Shown here: positions 7,810 to 15,531 of the stretch, in pieces | How the letters are laid out: every line of letters starts with the position of its first letter | How positions within the stretch are numbered: position 1 is the stretch's first letter | Source: a bacterium | GTDB taxonomy: Bacteria; RBG-13-66-14 | NCBI GenBank assembly: GCA_035528375.1 | Contig: DATKYS010000030.1 | Coordinates: 1-47,123 of the forward strand | DNA: 47,123 nt | Direction of reading: 5' to 3' | Translations under genes and position numbers: made by a program | Notes under the pieces: generated by a model | Database searches by the model: none | Told to the model about the DNA's origin: nothing | The model's input: only the letters and a program-made list of their open reading frames with translations

Positions 7810-8061
7810 ATGTGCCTCTCCGTGCCGATGAGAATCATAGAGGTCGAGGGGGATAAGGCCGTCGTCGAGCTGGGCGGCGCCACCCAGGAAATCTCCGTCG
7901 TCCTCGTGGACCCACCGCCCGTCCCCGGCCAGTACGCCATCGTCCACGCCGGTTTCGCCCTCAACGTGATAGACGAGGACGAGGCGCGGGAGAACCTGGC
8001 CCTTTTGGAAGAGCTGGCCGAGCACCACCAGCGCGAGCTCGACGCCCGGGGGGAGGGGTAG
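7810..8061 (+). CDS. hypC: Hydrogenase maturation chaperone HypC
   Basis: An 83-residue HypC/HybG/HupF protein. HypC binds HypD and carries the Fe(CN)2CO precursor to the large subunit of [NiFe] hydrogenases. The diagnostic N-terminus M-C-L-S-V-P-M-R-I is present with the essential Cys2, followed by the small beta barrel (VPGQYAIVHAGFALNVIDEDEA). GGAGCC lies before the ATG. hypD follows directly: its TTG is the base after this TAG. No hydrogenase structural genes and no hypA, B, E or F lie in the window. Confidence 0.95.
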   Translation: MCLSVPMRIIEVEGDKAVVELGGATQEISVVLVDPPPVPGQYAIVHAGFALNVIDEDEARENLALLEELAEHHQRELDARGEG

Positions 8062-9153
8062 TTGCGCCACCTGGATGAGTACCGGCGGAAGGGGCTGGTG
8101 CGGGGTTTGGCGGCGGCGATTACGGTCGAGGCCGACCCCGAAAAAATCTACACCCTGATGGAGGTCTGCGGGACGCACACCATGAGCGTGGCCCGCACCG
8201 GCCTGCGGAAGCTCCTGCCGAAGAATATCAAGCTCCTCTCCGGACCGGGCTGCCCGGTGTGCGTGACCGGCGTGGGCTTCGTGGACGCCGCGGTCGCCTA
8301 CGCCCGGCGGCCGGAAACCATCGTCTGCACCTTCGGCGATATGGTGAAGGTGCCGGGGTCTTCGGGCTCCCTGGCGACGGAGCGTGCCCGGGGCGCCGAC
8401 GTCCGCGTCCTCTACTCCCCCGCCGAGGCACTTGCAATCGCGGGGGAAAACCCGGATAAGCTCGTCCTCTTCCTCGGTGTGGGCTTCGAGACGACCACGC
8501 CCACCGTGGCCGCCCTGGTGGACGCGGCGGTCAAGGGGAGCGTTAAAAATTTCGCCCTCCTCTCGGCGCACAAGACCATGCCGCAGGCGCTGCGGGCGCT
8601 CTGCACCGGCGGGGTGAAGCTGGACGGATTTCTGCTGCCCGGCCACGTGAGCGTCGTCACCGGCCTGGGCATCTACCGCTTCGTCCCGGAGGAGTTCGGC
8701 CTGGCGTGCGCGGTGACCGGCTTCGAGGCGGCGGACATTTTGAGCGGAATCCTGGCCCTGGTGCGACAGGTGAACGCCGGCGAACCGAAGGTGGAGAACG
8801 CCTACCCCCGGGCGGTGACCGAGGGGGGCAACCCCAAGGCCCGGGCGCTGGTGGCGAAATATTTCCAGGCGTGCGACGCCGACTGGCGCGGCCTGGGCGT
8901 CATCCCCGGCTCCGGCCTCGAGCTGCGGGAGGAATATGTGAATTACGACGCGCTCAAGGCGTATCCCGTGGAGGTCGGGGAGCCGATGGAACCGGCGGGC
9001 TGCCGCTGCGGCGACGTCCTGCGCGGGCTGATCCACCCCACCGAATGCCCGCTATTCGAGAATCCCTGCAACCCCGGGGAGCCGATGGGCGCCTGCATGG
9101 TCTCCAGCGAGGGCGCCTGCGCCGCGGCCTACCGATACGGAGCGCGGACATGA
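8062..9153 (+). CDS. hypD: Hydrogenase iron-cyanide assembly protein HypD
   Basis: A 363-residue HypD, the iron-sulfur scaffold on which the Fe(CN)2CO group of [NiFe] hydrogenase is built together with HypC. Conserved cysteine motifs are present: MEVCGTHT (about residues 33-40), SGPGCPVCVT (about 59-68), and the C-terminal cluster region GCRCGDVLRG, HPTECPLF and GACMVSSEGAC that ligates the [4Fe-4S] cluster. Length is normal for the family. The start is TTG at 8062, immediately after the hypC stop, so translation is probably coupled. Its own stop overlaps the ATG of the next gene (ATGA). Confidence 0.95.
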   Translation: MRHLDEYRRKGLVRGLAAAITVEADPEKIYTLMEVCGTHTMSVARTGLRKLLPKNIKLLSGPGCPVCVTGVGFVDAAVAYARRPETIVCTFGDMVKVPGSSGSLATERARGADVRVLYSPAEALAIAGENPDKLVLFLGVGFETTTPTVAALVDAAVKGSVKNFALLSAHKTMPQALRALCTGGVKLDGFLLPGHVSVVTGLGIYRFVPEEFGLACAVTGFEAADILSGILALVRQVNAGEPKVENAYPRAVTEGGNPKARALVAKYFQACDADWRGLGVIPGSGLELREEYVNYDALKAYPVEVGEPMEPAGCRCGDVLRGLIHPTECPLFENPCNPGEPMGACMVSSEGACAAAYRYGART

Positions 9154-9419
9154 ACGTCGCGGAGCTCGCCGAGGCGCTGTGGGTCATCGGCCTCTCCCTG
9201 GCGGCCAACGGCCTGTTGTGGTATTTCATCGGCGGCTGGAACGTGAAGAACGAAAAAGGTAAGACCATCGGCCCGCCGGGGTCTAATTTCAAGAAAATCG
9301 AGGTCGAGGGGGCCGACGCGGTGAAGCTCGGTCAGCGGCGGCGGAAGTGGAGCCAGGTGATGTTCATGGCCGGTATCGCGGCGCTGGTGTCCTGGGCCAT
9401 AACGTGGATGGGTGGTTAG
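9150..9419 (+). CDS. Small two-helix membrane protein coupled to hypD
   Basis: An 89-residue protein whose ATG overlaps the hypD stop (ATGA at 9150-9153). It has an N-terminal hydrophobic helix (LWVIGLSLAANGLLWYFIGG), a charged loop with GPPGSNFKKIEVEG, and a C-terminal hydrophobic helix (VMFMAGIAALVSWAITWMGG). No family was recognised. Its position suggests co-translation with hypD but not necessarily a role in hydrogenase maturation. Confidence 0.7.
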   Translation: MNVAELAEALWVIGLSLAANGLLWYFIGGWNVKNEKGKTIGPPGSNFKKIEVEGADAVKLGQRRRKWSQVMFMAGIAALVSWAITWMGG

Positions 9420-9427
9420 CGCCGCCC

Positions 9428-9456
9428 TTGACGGAAACCCCGAGACGTACTATATT
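9428..9456 (+). promoter_or_regulatory. Sigma-70-like promoter for the split propeller lipoprotein
   Basis: TTGACG, 17-base spacer, TATATT. It begins 9 bases after the stop of the preceding gene and would start transcription near 9463. Confidence 0.6.
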
Positions 9457-9492
9457 GGTCCATGGAGAAATACATCCAGGGATGTTTTTTAT

Positions 9493-10044
9493 ATGACCAG
9501 AGCCCGGTGGATTGGTCTGTTCGCGGTCCTGTTGGCCCTCGCGGGCTGCACGGAACCGGCGGAGCTGGATACAAGCGCGCCCGAGCTTCTCTACGAGGGA
9601 CCGGTCGGCTGGTCGCCCGAATTATCCCCGGACGGCACGTATCTGGCTATCCCTGAAGGCGTCAGTTACGGTGACGATGAAGCCGTGGACATGCTGCTCC
9701 TGGACATGGAATCCGGCGAGATAACGAACTTGACGCAGTACAACCCCCTGGATGGAATAACCCAAGACGCTCGTTATCCCTGTTGGTCGCCCGATGGGGA
9801 ATACGTCTACTTCATCCAGGTCGAGGGATGGGATCCCATCTATAGCGTCTGTCGCATCCCCTCCGCCGGCGGCGATATAGAGACCATCCTCACCCTGCCC
9901 GAAGCACGCCTCCTCGGCGTCAACGGCGCCGGCACCGAACTGGCCTTCTACTACCGGGACGATAACTATTCGTACCACATTGGCAGGTACGACCTCACTT
10001 CCGGTGGGCTGACCGACGTCCCCGGCGGGGACGACCTGGGGTGA
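9493..10044 (+). pseudogene. PD40/TolB-like propeller lipoprotein, N-terminal part (frame-broken)
   Basis: A 183-residue frame starting at ATG 9493. The lipoprotein signal peptide (MTRARWIGLFAVLLALAGC) has lipobox L-A-G-C, followed by PD40/WD40-like blades with W-S-P-E-L-S-P-D-G-T-Y-L and C-W-S-P-D-G-E-Y-V-Y-F. It stops at TGA 10042-10044 right after GGDDLG. The next frame begins at 10041 and continues the same propeller (LRYTPDGESLMATIE). One extra G in the GGGG run at 10038-10041 would join them into a protein of about 300 residues. Options are a recent inactivating mutation, a homopolymer error in the assembly, or a slip site; the sequence alone cannot decide. Confidence 0.7.
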
Positions 10045-10394
10045 AGAGCCTGAGGTACACGCCCGACGGGGAGTCCCTCATGGCGACAATCGAGCGGAGC
10101 CCGGACATCCCCTACCGCTCGGACGTGGTCCTCTTTCCCCTTGTAGACGGCGAACCGGTGGAGCTGGACTTAGATTTCGACTGGTCGCCCAGCCGTCTCT
10201 CCTTCTCGCCGGAGGGCGACCGTTGCCTTTTCCAGTGTTTCCAGTACCACTGTATCGTCCCGATTACCGGAGGCGAAGGCGCGTACTATCTCCCCGACGT
10301 GTGGGGGGAAATCACACGGGGGGCTTGGTTCTCATACGGTTACATCTACTTCGTCCTCGACGGGTACGAGGTCTGGCGGTACAAGCCTGAATAG
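10041..10394 (+). pseudogene. PD40/TolB-like propeller lipoprotein, C-terminal part
   Basis: A 117-codon frame with no signal peptide and only an internal GTG as possible start. It carries two further propeller blades (LRYTPDGESLMA; LSFSPEGDRCLF) and ends YEVWRYKPE. It is the continuation of the upstream lipoprotein after a one-base frame break, and is followed 20 bases later by a strong hairpin terminator. Confidence 0.7.
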
Positions 10395-10413
10395 CGGCGG
10401 TGGTGCGGTGCAT

Positions 10414-10446
10414 AAAAAGAGCGGGCCGCGGCCCGCCTCTTTTTTA
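10414..10446. terminator. Bidirectional Rho-independent terminator
   Basis: GCGGGCCGCGGCCCGC palindrome with an A-run on the left and seven T residues on the right. It lies between convergent genes (propeller on plus, methyltransferase on minus). Confidence 0.8.
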
Positions 10447-10460
10447 CGACATCCCGAGGA

Positions 10461-11069
10461 TTAACCCGGTGGCGCCACCACCACGAAGTAAATCCCCTTC
10501 TCGATGATTTCGTGCGGGCGCAGGCGCGTCCTTTGCAAAATTTCCCGCACCTCGGGGATGGTGAAGGAAATTTTCAGGATGGGGACGAGGTGCCCCAGCC
10601 AGGAGCGTTTGATCGAGCCGAGGTACAGCCGGCCACCGGGCGCCAGTACACGCTCCAGCTCGTTCACCAGCGCCACCGGGTCGGGCACTATCTGCAGCAC
10701 GTCGGTACAGATGACCACGTCGAAATGCCCGTCGGGGTGGGGCGTGGCCGCGGCGTCGCCCACCTCGAAGCGCAGGTTCGGGAGGGGGCCGGACTTCGCG
10801 GCCTTCTCCCGGGCCATTTCTACAAGCTCGGGCGAGAGGTCGAGGCCGACCGCCTCCGCGTCGGGAAAGACCTTGGCCAGCTCGATTGAGCACTCCCCGC
10901 TGCCGCAGCCGGCATCCAGGATGGGTCCCCCGGTGTAGCCGACGCGCGCGAGCTCTTTGGCGTAGGTGCGCCCCATCCGGCGGTTGCGTGCCGCCGAGCG
11001 ACGCCCGTAGGCCCGCGCCTTCTCAGGGTCGGCGAACATTCCCTCGACCAGCTCCGGCTGCCGCTCCAC
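10461..11069 (-). CDS. Class I SAM-dependent methyltransferase
   Basis: A 202-residue methyltransferase of the Rossmann class I type. Motif I is I-L-D-A-G-C-G-S-G-E-C-S (about residues 50-61), motif II ends in A-V-G-L-D-L-S (about 72-78), a D-A-A-A acidic turn follows near residue 108, and motif IV is F-D-V-V-I-C-T-D-V-L (about 120-129). The segment ERVLAPGGRLYLGS is the usual post-motif V strand. The substrate is unknown; the compact form resembles ubiquinone/menaquinone-type (UbiE-like, Methyltransf_11) enzymes acting on small molecules. The next upstream gene on this strand is the AT-rich RipA-like gene, 44 bases away, but composition differs so strongly that a shared operon is doubtful. 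Confidence 0.85.
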   Translation of the reverse strand: MERQPELVEGMFADPEKARAYGRRSAARNRRMGRTYAKELARVGYTGGPILDAGCGSGECSIELAKVFPDAEAVGLDLSPELVEMAREKAAKSGPLPNLRFEVGDAAATPHPDGHFDVVICTDVLQIVPDPVALVNELERVLAPGGRLYLGSIKRSWLGHLVPILKISFTIPEVREILQRTRLRPHEIIEKGIYFVVVAPPG

Positions 11070-11113
11070 GGCTCACCCTCGCAGAATATTCACATACCTA
11101 TTTTCCATAAAAC

Positions 11114-11683
11114 CTAGTTTTTATTGAATAGGGAAATGCCTTTGATTGAAATGACATTAGCTAAGTCAAGTACCAAGATAACAATATAAATAAAATATAA
11201 AACAATGAAGCACCACGGCAATAATTTCTCAATTTTGGGTAATCTTTTGTAATGAGCACAAAACTTTCCTTTACCAAGTGCCAACCACTCTGCTTTGAAC
11301 AGCGATAAAGGCAATCTACTCTCAATCTCCTGGATCAGCGAAAACTTCACTTCAGTAAGCTTTGCGAAATTCCTCGACAGCCTAACCCAATAAGCACAGA
11401 TTAAAACACCAACAGAAGGGAATATCAGGCCCCAATAAATATCAAATTTAAAAGCAATTGCTGCAATCAGAGCTGCGTTTATGGCAACAAGATAGTTGTT
11501 ATGCGTGTCTCTTCTTCGACCGACCTGATCCATTACATTTACATAGCATTTATATTGTTCAATCAATAACTTATCTTTATCAAGTTTATTATTTTCGTTG
11601 AAGAGGACTTTCTTCGCTCTTTCTTGAAGAACGTGCGAACAAAAATCGATAAGTCTTTCTTTGTCTTTCTTACAATTACTCAT
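11114..11683 (-). CDS. RipA-like/8xMP-type membrane protein, AT-rich island
   Basis: A 189-residue membrane protein with a soluble N-terminus, a conserved-looking motif Y-K-C-Y-V-N-V-M-D-Q-V-G-R-R-R-D-T-H-N-N-Y (residues about 44-64), two adjacent hydrophobic helices (about 64-80 and 83-101), and a third near the end (about 155-174). The sequence RR..(T)xNN(Y/F)LxxNxAL preceding the first helix is the pattern I associate with the RipA-family octameric membrane proteins, but I cannot confirm this by search. GC content is much lower than the flanks. AAAGGAGC precedes the ATG. Such small membrane proteins are often scattered, sometimes next to defence genes; no partner is visible here. Confidence 0.7.
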   Translation of the reverse strand: MSNCKKDKERLIDFCSHVLQERAKKVLFNENNKLDKDKLLIEQYKCYVNVMDQVGRRRDTHNNYLVAINAALIAAIAFKFDIYWGLIFPSVGVLICAYWVRLSRNFAKLTEVKFSLIQEIESRLPLSLFKAEWLALGKGKFCAHYKRLPKIEKLLPWCFIVLYFIYIVILVLDLANVISIKGISLFNKN

Positions 11684-11763
11684 CTTTTGCTCCTTTAGTG
11701 GCAGTTGACACTTATTAATTTTGCTGGCGCGTGAGGGATATGAAATAGTAGCGACGCCTTAAA

Positions 11764-12876
11764 TCACTTCTCCCGCGCGAAGCGGGGCTCGTACGTCTCG
11801 AACAGCCGCCCCCAGGGCGATTCGTCCAGCCACCTCTTGTAGATGCGCTGACCCTTCCAGTTCCACCAGAACTTGTCGTGGTAGAGGTCCGAGGCGGCGA
11901 CGAATACCGAGACCAACGGCGTGTGGAAGAAGAGCTTCTGGATGGGGCGGAAAGGCCCGAACCAGAGGAGGTCCCCCACCAGGGAGGCGAAGTTGTCCCC
12001 CACGGTGAAGCCCCAGCTTTCCTTCGAGACGTCCACGTCGCCGGCGATTTCGATTTCCTCGATTCGCCCCGTGCCCAGGCCGCGCTCGTGGGCCAGCCGG
12101 ATGTACTCGATCTGGAGGGGGTCGAAGCCCATCATCTTGGCCGCCACGGCGTCAATGGCCACCTGGTCCGCCGAGGCCAGCATGAGGTCTTTTTGTACCG
12201 GGATGAGGGTCCGCGGCCCGGGGCCGTTGCCCGCCGAGGTGCCGTCCATCACGGCGAAGATTCCCGGGTGTATCTCCCGCTGAATCGCCAGGAGGTCCAC
12301 CAGGGTCTGGTGAATCCAGGAGTGGGTGTAGTGGCGCCTGGTGGCTAAAAGCCCCCCGAAGGCGTTCTTCATCGCCCCGGTGGTGGTGGTGTAAATGTGG
12401 CACTTGACCGTGGGCAGATGGACGATGTTCTTGCCCAAAAAGTAGTCGGGGAGGTGGATACCCTCGGGGAAAATTCGATTCAGGACCAGCATCTCGGCCT
12501 TCGGTTCGTAGCGGCGCCACACCATGTGGTCCGAGCGGAAGTTGAAGAGGACCGGGACGCCGTACCTCTCGTAAACGGGTCGGTACTTGTTCAGAAAATC
12601 GCCGCGCTCGGCCTCGGTGACCACGGTCTTGTTCTCCACGGCCACCAGGTCGCCCCGGCCCTCGCTCGCACGCAGGGCCTTTATGACCCCCTCGAGCTGC
12701 CAGGGGGTGGTGTTGGCCGAGGGCATGGGCAGGTGCCAGGAGATGTTGTCCTTGAGGATGGTGGTCTTCCTGGCGGGCAGGGCGCCCTCGAAGCCGGCGA
12801 GCTCCATCGCCCGGGCGGTGTCTTCCAGGACGGACTCGGGTCGCGTTTTTACGACGGCCACCTTGGCGCGGGCCAT
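11764..12876 (-). CDS. DUF362 domain protein
   Basis: A 370-residue DUF362 protein. Family features: an N-terminal strand VAVVKTRPESVLEDTARAM, the L-K-D-N-I-S-W motif (DUF362 proteins have K-P-N-x), N-I-V-H-L-P-T-V-K-C-H-I-Y-T-T-T-T-G-A-M-K-N in mid-protein, I-F-A-V-M-D-G-T, and L-A-S-A-D-Q-V-A-I-D-A-V-A-A-K-M-M-G at about residue 235. There is no attached ferredoxin domain, unlike many relatives. The last 70 residues are rich in Trp/Tyr/Phe (KFWWNWKGQRIYKRW). Biochemical role is not established for the family; redox or cofactor-related functions have been proposed. AAGGAGAG precedes the ATG. Confidence 0.8.
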   Translation of the reverse strand: MARAKVAVVKTRPESVLEDTARAMELAGFEGALPARKTTILKDNISWHLPMPSANTTPWQLEGVIKALRASEGRGDLVAVENKTVVTEAERGDFLNKYRPVYERYGVPVLFNFRSDHMVWRRYEPKAEMLVLNRIFPEGIHLPDYFLGKNIVHLPTVKCHIYTTTTGAMKNAFGGLLATRRHYTHSWIHQTLVDLLAIQREIHPGIFAVMDGTSAGNGPGPRTLIPVQKDLMLASADQVAIDAVAAKMMGFDPLQIEYIRLAHERGLGTGRIEEIEIAGDVDVSKESWGFTVGDNFASLVGDLLWFGPFRPIQKLFFHTPLVSVFVAASDLYHDKFWWNWKGQRIYKRWLDESPWGRLFETYEPRFAREK

Positions 12877-13134
12877 TGACTCTCCTTGGGGTCTCGATTA
12901 GAATATTCCGAATCTTGTACAGGCTCGGAGCCGTCCCACTTCGGGCTTAGGCTAGCATAATTAACCTAATAGTTCCAAGGGGCGGCGGGATGTTACATTT
13001 TACCCCATCGAACCGGAGCGGGGGATACAGGTGCCGGCGACAGCGGGAAGCTCAATTTTTATAATTGATTAAGAAAACCGCGTTTAGCTACCTGGGCACC
13101 TTTGGACTGTACGTGGCATGGAGTTTGCTTTACA

Positions 13135-13677
13135 ATGGGTCGCAAGTCCGTCCGGGAACGAATCTTGAAGCCCAAGAACCTCATCATCTTAGCCGCTTTC
13201 GCCGTCCTGGTGCTCACCGCAGGGGTCCTGCACTTCGGTCAGCAGCAGACCCAAGCCGCGGCGCAACAGCACGTCTCGATAGTCTCGAGCGAAAAAAACG
13301 ACTCCCTCGAACAGGCGGGTGACGGCATCAACGTCTGGCTGATCAAGGGCACGGTTCCCGCGGACGGCTTCGTCTCCTGCCAGGTCAGCTTCACCGACGG
13401 CCGGGTCGAGACCGTCCCCCTCGACGGGAGTTACGTGCTCGACGACCGGTGCTATTTCCTGGTTTCCCTCTTCCCCGCAGTGGGCGATTGGGGCGCCACC
13501 GTGCGCATTTCCTACAATCGTCTGGACCAGACCGAGGCCGACTTCAGGGCCGACCGTATAGTGATGTTGGAAAAGGTCGCCCCTCAGCTGCCCGCGGACA
13601 GGCCCGAGGAAGGCTTCATCTGGCGTGGGGAGGAGCTACCGGGGTGTAACGTGTGGCGTTGGGAGATTAATTTGTAG
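13135..13677 (+). CDS. Membrane-anchored hypothetical protein
   Basis: A 180-residue protein. ATG 13135 is chosen because the next residues form a basic segment and one hydrophobic helix (NLIILAAFAVLVLTAGVLHF, about residues 13-32), giving an N-terminal anchor with the rest outside the cytoplasm. The outer part has a beta-rich look (GFVSCQVSFTDGRVETVPLDG) and ends in a short domain with three aromatic residues (WRWEINL). An in-frame ATG 33 bases upstream would only add polar residues. No family was recognised. A hairpin terminator follows at once. Confidence 0.65.
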   Translation: MGRKSVRERILKPKNLIILAAFAVLVLTAGVLHFGQQQTQAAAQQHVSIVSSEKNDSLEQAGDGINVWLIKGTVPADGFVSCQVSFTDGRVETVPLDGSYVLDDRCYFLVSLFPAVGDWGATVRISYNRLDQTEADFRADRIVMLEKVAPQLPADRPEEGFIWRGEELPGCNVWRWEINL

Positions 13678-13692
13678 CCTGCGTTCCCGGTA

Positions 13693-13722
13693 GAAAAGGG
13701 GCCCCCCCTAGGGGGCCTTTTT
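13693..13722 (+). terminator. Rho-independent terminator
   Basis: AAAAGG..CCCCC-TA-GGGGG..CC hairpin with a T-run, starting 16 bases after the preceding stop. The rest of the 434-base gap (13678-14111) contains the promoter listed next and otherwise nothing recognisable. Confidence 0.75.
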
Positions 13723-13915
13723 ACAGGTGGAAATTGGTGCCGTATCCTGACCCTCCCCCCTGGGTGAGTCTGTATGGTGCGGGCCGGGGTGGGTGGTGCG
13801 ATAGCGGGCGGGTAACCCTCGTCATCGCTACCGGTATGGCGCAGACCGTAGAGAGGGGGGCGGCGCAACGGATCACGGACGGCGCGGTAAAAAAATACCC
13901 CGCACGGGTACGGGA

Positions 13916-13944
13916 TTGACTTACGGCATTTCCCCTGGTAAAAT
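13916..13944 (+). promoter_or_regulatory. Strong sigma-70-like promoter
   Basis: TTGACT, 17-base spacer, TAAAAT. It would give a leader of about 160 bases to the choice-of-anchor-J gene at 14112. Confidence 0.6.
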
Positions 13945-14111
13945 GTTACGGACGATTGAAATCCACCGTCCTCCCAGGGCGGACGGATGGTAGCGCGGCA
14001 GGCGGATACGCAAAATTAAGGTTACGAATTAATCCATTCCCCGTTTCCCGGCCTCAAAACAAGCTGAAAAAATCACTACTCAACCCACCCCCCCCAAAAA
14101 AGGAGACTCCC

Positions 14112-15218
14112 ATGCGTAAGCTCATTGTGCTCTTGTCCTTGGTTCTACTCTGTACGGCGTTCGCCGGTACGCCCTTCCTGAGCGTCGGCGGCTCCAACGA
14201 CGCCCAAACCGCCCACTGGCAGGCCTACGACGACGGCACCGACGACGTGGCCGCCTGCGTCGTGGACGACACCGACGAGTACGGCCTGGGCGACAAGACC
14301 TGGATGTACAACACCGACGGTATAGACTTCTCCGACGCGGAGACCGCTTACCTCACCTTCTCCTACATGCTGGACACGGACAGCTCCGACGACTACCTGG
14401 CCGTCTACGCCGTGGACTACGAGCCCGTCGGCGGCGACTTCGACCCCGATTCCGAGACGCCCCTGGAGGTCTACGACACCAACGCGGACGACTGGACCGA
14501 CGAGACCCTGTTCCTGTCCGACCATCTCGGCGAGGACGACGTCTACATCGTCTTCTACTGGGAGTCCGACGCGACCGACGTCGCCGCCGGCCCGCGCCTC
14601 AACGAGGCCTGCGTCTACTCCTGGGACGGCGAGTCCATGGATTGGAACCAGATACTCTACTGGAACGAAAACCACTACGGTGAGGCGGTCAACCTCGACC
14701 TATCCGACGGCGCCGGCGGCACCATCGGCGTGGACTTCCACTACAACGACGCCAGCTGGGACTGGTACTGCGAGGTGGACAACGCCGTCATCTCCGACGA
14801 CTCGCGCGGCGAGCTCCTCAACGAGCAGTTCGAGTCTTGGCCGCCCTCGGGTTGGGACATATACACCGGGGAAACCTACACTTGGGTGAGTAACACCACG
14901 TGCTACCGCTCGAACCAAACCGGAGGCAGCGGTAACTGCGCCGACGCCGACTCCGATTACTGGTACATGGGGGTCGACGCCCACATGGTTACCCCGCCCA
15001 TCGACTGCTCCGGCAGCACCACCGTCGACCTGGACTTCCTCGCCTACTATTGGGACATCGGCGGCGGCGACTACTTCGAGGTCCTGCTGGGCACCGCCGG
15101 CATGTCGGCCGACATCGAGGACATGTTCGACGACCTCGGCGGCTGGACCACCGTGGACGAGGGCGAGTACCTCGACGTGGTGACCACTAGCTGGGGCGAC
15201 ATCAAGGCCACCTTCTAG
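14112..15218 (+). CDS. Secreted choice-of-anchor-J domain protein
   Basis: A 368-residue exported protein. ATG 14112 follows AAAAAGGAGA and opens a signal peptide (MRKLIVLLSLVLLCTAFAG). The mature protein is strikingly rich in Asp, Trp and Tyr. Its second half carries a choice-of-anchor-J/MAM-like module: L-L-N-E-Q-F-E-S-W-P-P-S-G-W, then NCADADSDYW, MVTPPIDCSGSTTVDLDF and D-Y-F-E-V-L-L-G. The first half looks like a diverged copy (A-Y-L-T-F-S-Y-M-L-D, D-D-Y-L-A-V-Y-A-V-D-Y). Such modules bind carbohydrate or protein at the surface. No C-terminal T9SS tail is present, unlike the proteins at the left end. Confidence 0.75.
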   Translation: MRKLIVLLSLVLLCTAFAGTPFLSVGGSNDAQTAHWQAYDDGTDDVAACVVDDTDEYGLGDKTWMYNTDGIDFSDAETAYLTFSYMLDTDSSDDYLAVYAVDYEPVGGDFDPDSETPLEVYDTNADDWTDETLFLSDHLGEDDVYIVFYWESDATDVAAGPRLNEACVYSWDGESMDWNQILYWNENHYGEAVNLDLSDGAGGTIGVDFHYNDASWDWYCEVDNAVISDDSRGELLNEQFESWPPSGWDIYTGETYTWVSNTTCYRSNQTGGSGNCADADSDYWYMGVDAHMVTPPIDCSGSTTVDLDFLAYYWDIGGGDYFEVLLGTAGMSADIEDMFDDLGGWTTVDEGEYLDVVTTSWGDIKATF

Positions 15219-15240
15219 TCCCGTACCCGCAACGCTGAAA

Positions 15241-15266
15241 AAGGGGTCGGTCGTCCGGCCCCTTCT
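15241..15266 (+). terminator. Putative terminator
   Basis: AAGGGGTCGG-TCGT-CCGGCCCCTT hairpin, 22 bases after the stop; the T-tract is weak. Confidence 0.5.
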
Positions 15267-15280
15267 GTATTGCTTAAACA

Positions 15281-15436
15281 GACGTAGGGGCCGACCTTCA
15301 GGTCGGCCCGCGGTTTCCCTTGTAAACGGCGATGTGGGGCGGCCCCGTGGGACGAGTCCCCTGCGGGCCGCCGCGATATTTTGATGCTCGACGGTGGTTA
15401 AACCCGCGGGCGGGTGTGGACACCCGCCCCTACGTC
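15281..15436. repeat. 156-bp composite repeat with inverted ends
   Basis: The segment starts with GACGTAGGGG and ends with CCCCTACGTC, a perfect 10-base terminal inverted repeat. It contains three nested hairpins (ccgacc/ggtcgg, gggcggcccc.../gggccgcc, cgggcgggtg/cacccgcccc). It occupies most of the 313-base gap before the aldehyde dehydrogenase gene and carries no coding sequence, resembling a non-autonomous mobile repeat. Confidence 0.55.
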
Positions 15437-15531
15437 AAAACCGCAATCCCACCGTTGACCGCCCCGCGGGCCGGTTGCTATCATCACCCCGAAGCTCAAC
15501 CCACCCCCTTTCAGCCCCAAAGCGAGGAACA

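Noticed and set aside
7810-9419. A hydrogenase operon
   Set aside because: Only the maturation factors hypC and hypD are present; no structural subunits or other hyp genes are nearby.
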